This document shows, piece by piece, positions 34,895 to 44,721 of a stretch of 64,000 nucleotides of DNA. The notes under the pieces are model-generated. The model saw nothing but the letters and a program-made list of their open reading frames with translations, did no database searches and was not told where the DNA came from. The stretch is from Clostridia bacterium (GTDB taxonomy: Bacteria; Bacillota; Clostridia; Oscillospirales; Acutalibacteraceae), in contig JAFSDM010000001.1 of assembly GCA_017436225.1 (NCBI GenBank), positions 23,778 through 87,777 on the forward strand, in the 5' to 3' direction. Position 1 is the stretch's first letter; every line of letters begins with the position of its first letter. The translations under genes were made by a program, and so were the position numbers.

Positions 34895-36250
34895 ATGGCA
34901 TTAAAAAATGAATATTTACTTAAGGTATATGAGGGCGTTAAGCAAAGAGATGCTTCTGAGCCTGAATTTCTTCAAGCAGTACTTGAAGTGTTAGAATCCT
35001 TGGAGCCTGTTGTAGAGCAGGATTCCAGAATTGAAAAATGGGGAATTATGGAAAGAATAGTTGAGCCCGAAAGAATGATTTCTTTCCGTGTTTCTTGGGT
35101 AGATGATAACGGCAAGGTTCACGTAAACCGCGGTTACAGAGTTCAGTTTAACTCTGCTATTGGTCCTTACAAGGGCGGTCTTCGTTTACATCCTTCTGTT
35201 AACTCTTCAGTTATTAAGTTCTTAGGCTTTGAGCAGACCTTTAAAAACAGCCTTACCGGTCTTCCTATGGGCGGCGGTAAGGGTGGTTCCGACTTCGACC
35301 CACGCGGCAAGAGTGATAATGAGATTATGCGCTTCTGCCAGAGCTTTATGACCGAGCTTGCTAAGCACATTGGTCCCGATACCGACGTTCCTGCAGGTGA
35401 TATCGGCGTTGGCGCACGTGAGGTTGGCTATCTCTTTGGTCAGTATAAAAGACTTCGTAACGAGTTCACCGGCGTTTTAACAGGTAAGGGTCTTTCCTTC
35501 GGCGGTTCACTTATCCGCCCCGAAGCTACCGGCTTTGGCGCCGTTTACTATGCAGCAGAAATGCTTAAATCCTTTGGTGAGGAGATTAAGGGTAAAACCT
35601 TTGCAGTTTCCGGTTTTGGTAACGTTGCTTGGGGTACCGTTAAAAAGATTACCGAGCTTGGCGGTAAGGTAGTTGCAATTTCCGGTCCTGACGGATATGT
35701 ATATGATAAAGACGGTATCAACACCGAAGAAAAAATCAACTATATGCTTGAAATGCGTTCTTCCGGTCACGATATGGTTAAAGATTATGCAGATAAATTC
35801 GGTGTAGAGTACTTTGCAGGCGAGAAGCCTTGGGGTGTTAAGGTTGACGTTGTTATGCCTTGCGCAACCCAGAACGAAGTAAACCTTGAGGATGCTAAGA
35901 AAATTGTTGCTAACGGCGTTAAATACTATGTTGAAGTTTCAAATATGCCTACAACTGCCGATGCAGTAGCATACTTTAAAGAAAAGGGCGTTGTTGTTGC
36001 TCCTTCTAAGGCAGTTAACGCAGGCGGCGTTGCAGTATCCGGCTTAGAGATGAGCCAGAACTCAATGCGTTACAGCTGGACCGCAGAAGAGGTTGATGCA
36101 AAGCTTCAGCAGATTATGAAAAATATCTACGAAACCTCTTATGCAGCAGCAAAGAAATACGGTATGGAAGGCGACCTTATTGCAGGCGCTAACATTGCCG
36201 GCTTTGAAAAGGTAAAAGAAGCTATGCTCGCACAGGGCGTTGCATACTAA
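34895..36250 (+). CDS. gdhA: Glutamate dehydrogenase, NADP-specific type
   Basis: 451 residues, the hexameric bacterial type. Catalytic region GPYKGGLRLHPSVN and MGGGKGGSDFDPRGKS, Rossmann motif SGFGNVAWG (about 241-249). Interconverts glutamate and 2-oxoglutarate plus ammonia. Codon choice is biased to fewer variants than its neighbours, suggesting high expression. Terminator directly downstream. Confidence 0.97.
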   Translation: MALKNEYLLKVYEGVKQRDASEPEFLQAVLEVLESLEPVVEQDSRIEKWGIMERIVEPERMISFRVSWVDDNGKVHVNRGYRVQFNSAIGPYKGGLRLHPSVNSSVIKFLGFEQTFKNSLTGLPMGGGKGGSDFDPRGKSDNEIMRFCQSFMTELAKHIGPDTDVPAGDIGVGAREVGYLFGQYKRLRNEFTGVLTGKGLSFGGSLIRPEATGFGAVYYAAEMLKSFGEEIKGKTFAVSGFGNVAWGTVKKITELGGKVVAISGPDGYVYDKDGINTEEKINYMLEMRSSGHDMVKDYADKFGVEYFAGEKPWGVKVDVVMPCATQNEVNLEDAKKIVANGVKYYVEVSNMPTTADAVAYFKEKGVVVAPSKAVNAGGVAVSGLEMSQNSMRYSWTAEEVDAKLQQIMKNIYETSYAAAKKYGMEGDLIAGANIAGFEKVKEAMLAQGVAY

Positions 36251-36267
36251 TTTTAAAATAGGTACAC

Positions 36268-36300
36268 AAAAAAGGGTAAGCGATTTGCTTACCCTTTTTT
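36268..36300. terminator. Terminator between gdhA and metK
   Basis: AAAAAAGGGTAAGC/GCTTACCCTTTTTT with a 5-nt loop; works for both convergent genes. Confidence 0.9.
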
Positions 36301-36316
36301 AAATGATTATTATTCG

Positions 36317-37504
36317 TTATAATTCGTTAATTGCAGCTTTAAGAGCATCTACTCGGTCGGTTTTCTCCCAAGGCAGGTCCAAATCGGTTCTGCCAACATG
36401 ACCGTAAGCGGCGGTCTGGCGGTAGATTGGTCTGCGAAGGTCTAAATCGCGTATAATTGCAAGTGGGCGAAGGTCAAATACCTTGTTTACTGCCTTTGCA
36501 ATATGCTCATCATCTACAACACCTGTACCTGCGGTATCAACCATTACAGATACGGGCTTTGCAACGCCGATTGCGTATGCAAGCTGAACCTCTGCGCGTT
36601 TTGCAATACCTGCTGCAACAATGTTTTTAGCAACGTAACGAGCGGCATATGCGGCAGAGCGGTCTACCTTTGTGGGGTCCTTGCCCGAAAAAGCGCCGCC
36701 GCCGTGCTTAGCGTAGCCGCCGTAGGTGTCTACAATAATTTTTCTGCCTGTAAGACCTGTATCACCCTGAGGACCGCCGATAACAAAGCGTCCTGTGGGA
36801 TTGATGAAGATTTTTGTAGTATCGTCAAAAAGCTCATCCTTAAGCTCGGCTTTAATAACCTTTTCTAAAATATCAGAGCGGAGCTGCTCAATGCTTACCT
36901 TGTCGGAATGCTGTGAGGACACAACAACGGTATCAATATGTACGGGTTTGCCGTCTTCATATTCAACAGTAACCTGAGTTTTACCGTCGGCACGGAGATA
37001 GCTAAGCTCGCCCGATTTACGAACGGCGGTGAGTCTTTTTGCCAAACGGTGCGCAAGTGCGATGGGAAGCGGCATAAGCTCGGGAGTTTCATCTGAGGCA
37101 AAGCCAAACATCATACCCTGATCGCCTGCGCCGTGTAAATTAAGCTCGTCATTCTCGCCCTGCTTTTGCTCTAAGGATTTATCAACGCCAAGAGCAATAT
37201 CAGGGGACTGCTTATCAAGCGCAACCATAACTGCGCAGGTGTTGCCGTCAAAGCCCTTTTCGGCGCTGTCGTAGCCAATATCGCAAACAACCTCACGAAC
37301 GATTTTGGCAATATCAACGTTTGCTTTGGTGGTGATTTCACCCATAACGGTTACAACGCCTGTGGTGCAAAAGGTTTCACAAGCAACACGGGAGTCGGGG
37401 TCCTGCTCCAACATAGCATCCAGAATGGCGTCGGAAATATTGTCGCTGATTTTATCGGGATGACCTTCGGTCACCGATTCGGATGTAAAAAGCCACTTAG
37501 ACAT
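36317..37504 (-). CDS. metK: S-adenosylmethionine synthetase
   Basis: 395 residues. [32 protein letters not shown] and [16 protein letters not shown] are the standard signatures. Makes SAM from methionine and ATP. Controlled by the SAM riboswitch in its leader, so it should be shut off when SAM is plentiful. Confidence 0.98.
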   Translation of the reverse strand: MSKWLFTSESVTEGHPDKISDNISDAILDAMLEQDPDSRVACETFCTTGVVTVMGEITTKANVDIAKIVREVVCDIGYDSAEKGFDGNTCAVMVALDKQSPDIALGVDKSLEQKQGENDELNLHGAGDQGMMFGFASDETPELMPLPIALAHRLAKRLTAVRKSGELSYLRADGKTQVTVEYEDGKPVHIDTVVVSSQHSDKVSIEQLRSDILEKVIKAELKDELFDDTTKIFINPTGRFVIGGPQGDTGLTGRKIIVDTYGGYAKHGGGAFSGKDPTKVDRSAAYAARYVAKNIVAAGIAKRAEVQLAYAIGVAKPVSVMVDTAGTGVVDDEHIAKAVNKVFDLRPLAIIRDLDLRRPIYRQTAAYGHVGRTDLDLPWEKTDRVDALKAAINEL

Positions 37505-37586
37505 AATTTTTTCTCCTTTATAAAAATTGTATAATTTTAAAGATAATACCTCTACTTTTTACTTCTTACCTATTACTTATTACTTC

Positions 37587-37622
37587 AAAAAACCCTGCCC
37601 GTGATGAGGGCAGGGTTTTTTA
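37587..37622 (-). terminator. Riboswitch-controlled terminator before metK
   Basis: AAACCCTGCCC/GGGCAGGGTTTTTT on the minus strand. The loop part CTCATC overlaps sequence able to compete with the aptamer P1, as expected of a transcriptional OFF switch. Confidence 0.85.
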
Positions 37623-37717
37623 GCCTCATCTTTCGGTAAAACCGCAGGATTTAGCACCTTGCTTTAACACAGGTTGCCGGGCATCACAGGGCCTGTCCCT
37701 CCGCCACTCTTGATAAG
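37623..37717 (-). ncRNA. SAM-I (S-box) riboswitch
   Basis: On the minus strand: CTTATCAAGAGTGGCGGAGG, then GGACAGGCCCTGTGATGCC, CGGCAACC and AAGGTGCTAAATCCTGC, closed by GATGAGG. These are the conserved S-box core strings in the right order, upstream of metK. Confidence 0.95.
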
Positions 37718-37806
37718 GGTATTAACTTTTTAACATACTATATTGTAACATAAAGTATAAAAATGTCAATAGTAATTTATTTATAAGTTTTTTTGGAAAT
37801 TTTTTA

Positions 37807-39378
37807 TTATTTTAGTACGGTGCCATCCCACCCTGCAATAAACTGCGCAAGCAGAGTGATATCGTCTATGTTAGTTAGACTGTCGGCGGTTAAATCGAGT
37901 GCGTCTTTATCACATTCAACCTCCCACCCTGCAACCGCTTGTGCAAGTATTGCAAGGTCTAAAAGATTAACGCTGTTATCATTATTTATATCGCCCGCCT
38001 TTAGGTTTACCACCAAAACGGTAAAGGTTGCCACTCTGCCCTCATAGGCTACGGTGATGGTTTTTTCGCCCGCGGTAGAGGAGTCAAATCCTGAAATGGT
38101 AAAGCCCTCGGTTATGATTTTTTCGGTATTGTCACTGTATTTCAGGGCAATTTTCAGTCCGTTTTGATTAAACGGGGTGGAAAGGCGGTAGTGTGTTTTG
38201 GTTGGCAGAGCCGAAATTTCTATACCCTTTAGCGTTACGGCAGTATTGCTTTTCCATACGGCGTAAAGTGTTGCCGAGTTAATTTCTTCGTTTCCGTTTG
38301 GAAAAAGGACTGCGGGGGTAAAGGGGTTGTTCGGGTTTAAAATAATCTCGCCGTTTCTCACGGCAGACCAACCTAAAAATTGGTAGCCATCCCTTTGAAG
38401 GCCGAAGCTTTCGGGGCTTGCAAGACCTTCTTTATACTCTACACCAAACAAAAAGTCTTGAACAAAGGGGGTGTTATCACTTGTTTTGGTGATGCTTTCA
38501 TCATTGCTAAGGGTGTAATCGGGTGGGATTTCGGTTTCGGTTTTGGTTGTCCAGTTTTCCGAAATAACGCACCAACCCGTTACCGAGTTGTAGGTGGTTT
38601 TACCCCAAAGGTAGGTGCCGTTTGCATCGGTTTTGGTTTCGGTAACGGTGAAAACCGTACCCTTTGGCAGGGCGGCAACCTTATTAAAGCTTGTCCCCGC
38701 ACCGCTTCGCATATTAATTCCCTTAGGGTCCGAAACGGTGTATTCTGTAATCGTTTGAGTGGGCAGATTTAATTTTCCGCCGTTTGCATTGTAGCTTAGG
38801 TGTAAAATGCCATTTTCAGAAAGGGTATTTTCTGTAAAGTGGGCTATGTAGCCGTATTCAACGTAATCTCTTTCGGCAAGCTCCATTTTAAGGTGGGCTT
38901 CAAGATTTGCTTTTGTGGTGGTGCGGTTCCATTTTATTGTGCTTGCGCCGTCAAAATTGCAGTCGGTAAAATAAACTGTGTCACCAACAATTGCTGTTAC
39001 AAAAATTGAGTGATTGGAGTTTTTGGTTGCTGAGGTTCGGTAGCGTAAAACGTCACCCGGTACAAGCTTATCAATTGCCGTTTCGGTGGCGGTGGAATTG
39101 TAACGAACCCAGCCCTTGCCCGCGCCGTTTGCAAAATCCGTGCCCCATATGTAAAAGGAAAGCCATCTTGCATAGCCGTGACATTCCCAACCAACAACGG
39201 TACCGTTTACCTTCCATTCGTATTGTCTGCTGCCATCGGGGTATAATTTTTTAACCTCCTCTAATTTTTCGTTAAAGGAGGAGGTGGTGTAGGTGGCGGC
39301 AGCTGCGGGTATGGAAAGGCTTAAAAACAACGCCACACAAATAAAAACCGAAGTAAGTTTGAGAAAAGTTTTTTTCAT
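37807..39378 (-). CDS. Secreted dockerin protein with putative amidase, SH3b and Ig-like domains
   Basis: 523 residues. Signal peptide (1-28), a CHAP/NlpC-like putative amidase domain with Cys in ECHGYARW, NHSIFVTAI and FTDCNFDG (about 60-165), an SH3b domain (KGINMRSGAGTSFNKVAALP, about 215-275), an InlB-type repeat (DGYQFLGWSAV), an Ig-like segment (KGIEISALPTKTHY), and a C-terminal type I dockerin with two DxNxD-type calcium loops (GDINNDNSVNLLDL and a weaker DLTADSLTNIDDI). Probably a cell-wall-acting enzyme docked to a cohesin; no cohesin is in the window. Confidence 0.82.
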   Translation of the reverse strand: MKKTFLKLTSVFICVALFLSLSIPAAAATYTTSSFNEKLEEVKKLYPDGSRQYEWKVNGTVVGWECHGYARWLSFYIWGTDFANGAGKGWVRYNSTATETAIDKLVPGDVLRYRTSATKNSNHSIFVTAIVGDTVYFTDCNFDGASTIKWNRTTTKANLEAHLKMELAERDYVEYGYIAHFTENTLSENGILHLSYNANGGKLNLPTQTITEYTVSDPKGINMRSGAGTSFNKVAALPKGTVFTVTETKTDANGTYLWGKTTYNSVTGWCVISENWTTKTETEIPPDYTLSNDESITKTSDNTPFVQDFLFGVEYKEGLASPESFGLQRDGYQFLGWSAVRNGEIILNPNNPFTPAVLFPNGNEEINSATLYAVWKSNTAVTLKGIEISALPTKTHYRLSTPFNQNGLKIALKYSDNTEKIITEGFTISGFDSSTAGEKTITVAYEGRVATFTVLVVNLKAGDINNDNSVNLLDLAILAQAVAGWEVECDKDALDLTADSLTNIDDITLLAQFIAGWDGTVLK

Positions 39379-39405
39379 TGCTCTAAGAAGCCTCGCTTTT
39401 TGTGG

Positions 39406-40038
39406 CTAAAGATTTTTAATTTTGTAGGAAAGCTTCATAAGACTGTCGCCCAAATGCACGTTTTCAACGGCAACTTCAGGGTGATTAAGGGCTAAATCGT
39501 AGTGCGAGAAGTTCCAAAAGCCTTTTATGTTAAGGTGAATGAGGGTGTTGCAAATTTCGCTTGATGCTTCCTCAGGAATACAAAGAATAGCGCAATCGGG
39601 CAGATTTTCGCGGCAAAACTCATCTAAATCATCAATATGGCGAATGGGAAGACCCTTTATTATTTGACCCTTTAAGGCTTCTTTTTTATCAAAAATACCT
39701 ATAAGCTTAAAGCCCTTGTTTTCAAATGCCATATGACTTGCAATAGCTCGACCCAAGTTACCCGCGCCAATAAGTATGGTGCGGTTTGGCTTGTTTACGC
39801 CTAAAATATTACCAATTTCATCTCTAAGCTGTTCAATATGGTAGCCGTAGCCCTGCTGACCGAAACCGCCAAAGCAGTTTAAATCCTGCCTTATTTGACT
39901 TGCGGTAAGTCCCATTTTTTCAGAAAGCTCCCGTGATGAAATTCTTTCAATCCCCTGCTTTAAAAGCTCACCCAAAAAGCGGTGATAGCGAGGAAGGCGG
40001 TTTATAACAAGCTCTGAAATGCCTTGTGAATTAGTCAT
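39406..40038 (-). CDS. rex: Redox-sensing transcriptional repressor Rex
   Basis: 210 residues. N-terminal winged HTH (SSRELSEKMGLTASQIRQDL, FGGFGQQGYGY) and Rossmann NAD(H) domain IGAGNLGRAIASH. Senses NADH/NAD ratio and represses fermentative genes in anaerobic Firmicutes. The gene is monocistronic. Confidence 0.96.
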   Translation of the reverse strand: MTNSQGISELVINRLPRYHRFLGELLKQGIERISSRELSEKMGLTASQIRQDLNCFGGFGQQGYGYHIEQLRDEIGNILGVNKPNRTILIGAGNLGRAIASHMAFENKGFKLIGIFDKKEALKGQIIKGLPIRHIDDLDEFCRENLPDCAILCIPEEASSEICNTLIHLNIKGFWNFSHYDLALNHPEVAVENVHLGDSLMKLSYKIKNL

Positions 40039-40121
40039 ATGATTTCTCCCGTTTTAAAATTAATCGTCGTTTAAAAATATTAAATCAATTATATTATATT
40101 AAAAAAATGTAATATAGTCAA

Positions 40122-40137
40122 GTTTAAATGGTTAAAC
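40122..40137. promoter_or_regulatory. Possible Rex operator upstream of rex
   Basis: GTTTAAATGGTTAAAC is an inverted repeat with N4 centre, resembling TTGTTAA-N4-TTAACAA but not matching fully. Lies between rex and guaB. Confidence 0.3.
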
Positions 40138-40184
40138 TGCATAGAATTTTGACTCTTTTCGCTTAAAATTAGGGGGTTTTTCGG

Positions 40185-40213
40185 TTGACAAACCAAAAAT
40201 AAAATATTATAAT
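40185..40213 (+). promoter_or_regulatory. Promoter of guaB
   Basis: TTGACA, 17-nt spacer, TATAAT. No purine riboswitch core is seen in the short leader. Confidence 0.85.
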
Positions 40214-40263
40214 AATTAAATATAATAGGCGTCATATAACAATTAGAATAGGAGAGAGAAATT

Positions 40264-41775
40264 ATGGCATTTTATTATTCAGAACCTTCACGCACCTTTA
40301 ACGAGTATCTTTTGGTACCCGGTTATTCTTCCTCAGAGTGCGTACCCGCAAACGTAAGTCTTAAAACGCCTTTGGTTAGATACAAAAAGGGCGTTGAAGA
40401 GTGCCCGCTTAGTATGAATGTTCCTATGACATCTGCTATTATGCAGTCTGTTTCGGGTGATAGACTTGCAATCGCCCTTGCAAGGGAGGGCGGAGTTTCC
40501 TTTATTTACGGCTCTCAGAGTATTGAGGATGAAGCCGCTATGGTACGCCGTGTTAAAAACTTTAAAGCAGGCTTTGTTGTAAGCGTTTCAAACATTCGCC
40601 CCGACCAAACCCTTGCTGATATTTTAGCACTTAAAGAGAAAAACGGTCATTCCACCGTTGCCGTTACTGAGGACGGTACCGCTACAGGCAAGCTTTTAGG
40701 TATTGTAACAGGTCGTGATTACAGAGTAAGCCGTATGTCTGTTGATACCAAGGTATCTGAATTTATGACTCCTCTTGAAAAGCTTATTACCGCACCCGAT
40801 GGCACAAGTCTTAAAGAGGCTAACAATATTATTTGGGATAACAAACTCAACTCTCTTCCTATTGTAGATAAAAACGGAAATCTTTGCCATTTGGTATTCC
40901 GTAAGGACTATGAAAATCATAAGGATAATAAATTAGAGCTTTTAGATGCAGACAAACGCTATGTTGTAGGCGCAGGTATTAACACCCGCGACTATGCCGA
41001 GCGTATTCCCGCCCTTGTGGAGGCAGGCGCAGATGTACTTTGCATTGACTCTTCTGAAGGCTTTAGCGAGTGGCAGAAGCTTACCATCGCTTGGGTTCGT
41101 GAAAAATACGGCGATTCAGTTAAAATCGGTGCAGGTAACGTTGTAGATGCCGAAGGCTTCCGCTTCCTTGCCGATTGCGGCGCAGACTTTATTAAGGTTG
41201 GTATTGGCGGCGGCTCTATTTGTATCACCCGTGAAACAAAGGGTATCGGTCGTGGACAAGCAACCGCCCTTATTGAGGTTTGCAAGGCCAGAGATGAATA
41301 CTTTAAGGAAACCGGTATTTACGTGCCCGTTGGCTCCGACGGCGGTATTGTTTATGACCATCACTTAACCTTGGCTCTTGCAATGGGTGCAGATTTTGTA
41401 ATGCTTGGCCGTTACTTCGCCCGCTTTGATGAAAGCCCAACAAATAAGGTTAGCATCGGTGGCACTTATTATAAGGAGTATTGGGGCGAAGGCTCTAACC
41501 GCGCAAGAAACTGGCAGAGATATGACCTTGGCGGTGACAAGAAGCTGTCATTTGAAGAGGGTGTTGACTCTTATGTTCCTTACGCAGGTAAGCTTAAGGA
41601 TAACGTAGCAATCACCTTAAGTAAGGTTCGCTCTACAATGTGTAACTGTGGCGCTCTTACTATTGAGGAGCTTCAGCAAAAGGCTAAAATCACACTTGTT
41701 TCTGCAACAAGTATTGTTGAGGGCGGCGCACACGACGTTATTCAAAAGGATACAGCCGCAAACGTAATTAAATAG
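40264..41775 (+). CDS. guaB: IMP dehydrogenase
   Basis: 503 residues. TIM barrel with inserted CBS pair (about 100-230: [21 protein letters not shown]). Catalytic Cys in [12 protein letters not shown] and [11 protein letters not shown] motif. Converts IMP to XMP for GMP synthesis. The N-terminus ([18 protein letters not shown]) is the long-type variant found in some Clostridia. Confidence 0.95.
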   Translation: MAFYYSEPSRTFNEYLLVPGYSSSECVPANVSLKTPLVRYKKGVEECPLSMNVPMTSAIMQSVSGDRLAIALAREGGVSFIYGSQSIEDEAAMVRRVKNFKAGFVVSVSNIRPDQTLADILALKEKNGHSTVAVTEDGTATGKLLGIVTGRDYRVSRMSVDTKVSEFMTPLEKLITAPDGTSLKEANNIIWDNKLNSLPIVDKNGNLCHLVFRKDYENHKDNKLELLDADKRYVVGAGINTRDYAERIPALVEAGADVLCIDSSEGFSEWQKLTIAWVREKYGDSVKIGAGNVVDAEGFRFLADCGADFIKVGIGGGSICITRETKGIGRGQATALIEVCKARDEYFKETGIYVPVGSDGGIVYDHHLTLALAMGADFVMLGRYFARFDESPTNKVSIGGTYYKEYWGEGSNRARNWQRYDLGGDKKLSFEEGVDSYVPYAGKLKDNVAITLSKVRSTMCNCGALTIEELQQKAKITLVSATSIVEGGAHDVIQKDTAANVIK

Positions 41776-41811
41776 AATTTTTAGGAAGATTTTATATAGG
41801 GTACAAAGCCC

Positions 41812-41851
41812 AAAAAACCGAGAGTCGCAGTTTTGCGACTCTCGGTTTTTT
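41812..41851 (+). terminator. Terminator of guaB
   Basis: AAAAAACCGAGAGTCGCA/TGCGACTCTCGGTTTTTT, an 18-bp arm with a short loop. Confidence 0.92.
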
Positions 41852-42051
41852 ATAGTTTATAGTTTACGTTTGCCTTGCGGCAAAACTATCAGATGCTAAC
41901 GCATCACTATAATGATTGTTGTTAATCGAAACGCTTGAAAGCGCTTTGACTAACCATAACCATTATCGGTGACCTTGTCGTGTTTTTTAAAACTACAACT
42001 TGCAAATAACAACGCAGTAAACGTTTGCGCAGCAAAATGATAGTTATAAGT

Positions 42052-43332
42052 TTATAGTTTATTTTTAATCTCGTTCCAATATTTTTTGTAGCTTTGCTCG
42101 TTTTTGTTTTCGCCGTACTCGTAATATCTGCGGTTTTTAATTTCATCGGGCAGGTACTGCTGATTTACAAAGTGATTTGGGTAGCTGTGTGGATATTTGT
42201 AAAACTGACCCTTCTTAATAGCGTCCTCGCCATCAAAATGCTTGTTTTGAAGTTGGCGCGGCACCGAAGTGGCAAGTCCCTTTTCAACATCTGCCATCGC
42301 GGCGGCGATTGCATCGTGTCCCGAATTTGATTTTGGGCTAATGCTAACCAAAATAACGGCATCGGCAAGGGGCAGTCTGGCTTCGGGAAGTCCCAACATA
42401 AGCGCCGAATCTACACACGCCTTTACAATGGGAATTATGTTGGGGTGGGCAAGACCTACGTCTTCACAAGCCGTAACAAGAAGCCGCCTGCAAGCCGACT
42501 GTAAATCGCCCGCCGCCAAAAGCCTTGATAAATAATGTAAAGCGGCATCGGGGTCGCTTCCTCGCATTGATTTTTGGTAGGCGGAAATAACATCGTAGTG
42601 GTCGTCACCCTCGCGGTCGTACCGCATACCGCTTTGCTCGGTAAGGGTGTCGGCAACTTCATTACTTATTGTAATTTTAGTTTTACCATTTGTAAACTCT
42701 CGTTCCCCTGTTAAAAAGCATAGCTCGGTGGAATTAAGCGCCTTTCTAAGGTCACCGCCCGAACCGTAGGATATAATTTTTAGCACCTTATCAGCCAAAA
42801 TAAGCTCACAGTCATTTTCGCTTGCAAGCGTGTTAAAGGCGCGGGAAATGAAAATTTCAATATCGGCAGGGGCAAGCGGTTTAAATTCAAAAACGGTAGA
42901 GCGGCTGAGAATTGCGTTATAAACGTAAAAATAGGGGTTTTCGGTGGTGGATGCAATAAGCGTAATATCGCCGTTTTCTATATATTCAAGCAGAGTTTGC
43001 TGCTGCTTTTTGTTAAAATACTGTATCTCATCTAAATAAAGTAAAATGCCGTTTTGATTTTCCAAATCGCTCCTACTGGAGATAATTTGCTTTAAATCGG
43101 CGGTAGATGCCGTTGTTGCATTAAGTCGGTAAAGGGTTTTGCCGCTTTTTTTAGCAATAATGTTAGCAACGGTGGTTTTGCCAACGCCCGACGGACCGTA
43201 GAATATTAAATTTGGAATTTCACCGCTTTCAATAATTCGGCGTAGAATTTTGCCATCATCAAGCAGATGGTGCTGACCTACAACATTTTCAATTTCGGTT
43301 GGGCGAACACGGTCGGCAAGTGGCGTTTTCAT
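42052..43332 (-). CDS. rarA: Replication-associated recombination protein RarA (MgsA)
   Basis: 426 residues. AAA+ ATPase of the clamp-loader type: Walker A FYGPSGVGKTTVANI, Walker B LLYLDEIQYFNKKQQ, sensor STTENPYF, and the C-terminal tetramerisation domain. Acts at stalled forks. ATG at 43332 has AAAGGAGG 8 nt upstream, better than TTG at 43338. Confidence 0.94.
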   Translation of the reverse strand: MKTPLADRVRPTEIENVVGQHHLLDDGKILRRIIESGEIPNLIFYGPSGVGKTTVANIIAKKSGKTLYRLNATTASTADLKQIISSRSDLENQNGILLYLDEIQYFNKKQQQTLLEYIENGDITLIASTTENPYFYVYNAILSRSTVFEFKPLAPADIEIFISRAFNTLASENDCELILADKVLKIISYGSGGDLRKALNSTELCFLTGEREFTNGKTKITISNEVADTLTEQSGMRYDREGDDHYDVISAYQKSMRGSDPDAALHYLSRLLAAGDLQSACRRLLVTACEDVGLAHPNIIPIVKACVDSALMLGLPEARLPLADAVILVSISPKSNSGHDAIAAAMADVEKGLATSVPRQLQNKHFDGEDAIKKGQFYKYPHSYPNHFVNQQYLPDEIKNRRYYEYGENKNEQSYKKYWNEIKNKL

Positions 43333-43442
43333 CGGCAAAGCCTCCTTTTAAAATACTACCGTTAGATTATAACAGAAAACTACAATAAAATCAACCAACC
43401 TAATAAGCTTTTATTATGAATAGGATTATTAGCTTATTAACT

Positions 43443-43480
43443 CCACGCCCCATAAGGCGGTATTACCTTATGGGGCGTGG
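43443..43480. terminator. GC-rich hairpin between rarA and the small 43499 gene
   Basis: CCACGCCCCATAAGG/CCTTATGGGGCGTGG, a 15-bp perfect stem with an 8-nt loop, just past the 43499 stop on the minus strand. Confidence 0.65.
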
Positions 43481-43498
43481 ATGCCTAATACACTTTAT

Positions 43499-43675
43499 TT
43501 ATTTTTCGGGATTTTCTAAATTATCCAGCGCATATTTACAGCACTGTAATACTAGTAAATTAAAGGAAATATCATTTTCTGCCGCAATTTGATTAAGCTT
43601 TTCAAAAATCGGCTCTGTAAAACGAACAGTGCGTGAAATATTTGCAGATTTAAATTCATTATTAATCTTAAACAT
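43499..43675 (-). CDS. Small ribbon-helix-helix-like protein
   Basis: 58 residues, too short for most gene callers. NISRTVRFTEPIFEKLNQIA followed by NDISFNLLVLQCCKYAL has the strand-helix-helix pattern of RHH (Arc/CopG-like) DNA-binding proteins. A good AGGAGATGG ribosome site lies before ATG 43675. It is divergent from the Cys-rich small gene at 43783 and may control it; this is inference. Confidence 0.72.
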   Translation of the reverse strand: MFKINNEFKSANISRTVRFTEPIFEKLNQIAAENDISFNLLVLQCCKYALDNLENPEK

Positions 43676-43782
43676 ACAACCATCTCCTACTATAATAGTA
43701 TGTTAATAAACATTTTAATTATATAACCAAATATAGTTGCAAAAACGGTTGTACTGTGGTAAAATAAATACTGGTGATTTAA

Positions 43783-43956
43783 ATGAAATGCGAAAACATA
43801 TTTTGTGTATATCAAAAAAATGATGAATGTATTTTGGAAGAAATTGAGCTTGACATATTAGGTCAATGCCGCGAATGTATTTATGTTGATTTGCCTGATG
43901 ATATTATTAATGAACAAAAAACAAAAAAATTATTGTCATTTAACTTAGAAAATTAA
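43783..43956 (+). CDS. Small Cys-rich protein, uncharacterised
   Basis: 57 residues. Five Cys in the pattern C-x4-C-x8-C and CRECI (CENIFCVY, NDEC, LGQCRECI) suggest a metal site. The LxxIELDILGQCxECIY string is of a type seen in small clostridial proteins, but I know no function. GGTGATTTAAATG gives a plausible start. Its end overlaps the convergent SpoIIM-like gene by 17 bp. Confidence 0.7.
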   Translation: MKCENIFCVYQKNDECILEEIELDILGQCRECIYVDLPDDIINEQKTKKLLSFNLEN

Positions 43957-44575
43957 AAAATGATATAAACGAAACCGACATTAGCGCCTGAACAAAGGCG
44001 GCAGAAACAAAGAAAATTAAAACAAAAATCTGCCGTACGCTGTAAAGCTTAAAGTCCTGCTCAATGCGGGGCTTTTTTGTGTCGGGCAGGGCAAGACGGG
44101 CAAGGGAAAGCGAAAACCCAAGCGCCTCGCGAGCCGATAAAATAATGCCTATTGATGCAATTACGGCAGAGGGAATTATAATTAAAAGACTGAAAACAAT
44201 TCCTAAAAGTCCGTGGGCAAAGTAGGCGTATGACATTATCATTCCGTAAACGGCACCCCTGATTGCAAGGGTGGACGGCACCAAAACCGCCCCCACCATA
44301 CAGGTGCCCGAAAGAAATATAGCCGCCGCATAGGGAAGCTGCTCTAAAAATGAATTAAGTAAAACCGAAATAAAGCCTGAGTTTAACTTATTGTATAATA
44401 AATTAAACTCGTTGGAATAATATCCGCTAACGGTGTTTTTGGTTTTAAAAATTAAAACTCCGGCCAAAAAGCCAAGCAAAAGGCTAAATGCCATAAAAAT
44501 AAGGGAGTTATTTTGATTTATGGCTTCAAAAAGGCTTGTCTTATTGTTTTTAATTTTACTGCTTTTATTTTTCAT
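43940..44575 (-). CDS. Stage II sporulation protein M-like membrane protein
   Basis: 211 residues, about five TM helices. LLLGFLAGVLIF at the N-terminus, then LSGTCMVGAVLVPSTLAIRG and GLLGIVFSLLIIIPSAVIA follow the SpoIIM/DUF95 pattern. SpoIIM belongs to the engulfment DMP machine in B. subtilis, but many DUF95 proteins have other roles, so the exact job is open. Confidence 0.75.
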   Translation of the reverse strand: MKNKSSKIKNNKTSLFEAINQNNSLIFMAFSLLLGFLAGVLIFKTKNTVSGYYSNEFNLLYNKLNSGFISVLLNSFLEQLPYAAAIFLSGTCMVGAVLVPSTLAIRGAVYGMIMSYAYFAHGLLGIVFSLLIIIPSAVIASIGIILSAREALGFSLSLARLALPDTKKPRIEQDFKLYSVRQIFVLIFFVSAAFVQALMSVSFISFFNFLS

Positions 44576-44670
44576 AACAATTCCTCCGTTTTTAAAATAT
44601 ATGAAGTAGGAAAATATCTTATTACAAAGGAAAAAGAAAAATTTTACAGGTTTAAGGGAATTAATATTTT

Positions 44671-44703
44671 AAGCCCTCCGTTGGAATACCAACGGAGGGC
44701 TTT
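44671..44703 (-). terminator. Terminator of the 44722 gene
   Basis: AAGCCCTCCGTTGG/CCAACGGAGGGCTT, a 14-bp stem just past the stop. Confidence 0.85.
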
Positions 44704-44721
44704 GTTATAAATTATTAATTT

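Noticed and set aside
40150-40263. Purine riboswitch before guaB
   Set aside because: Leader after the promoter is only about 45 nt and lacks the TATA/CCTAC-type core.
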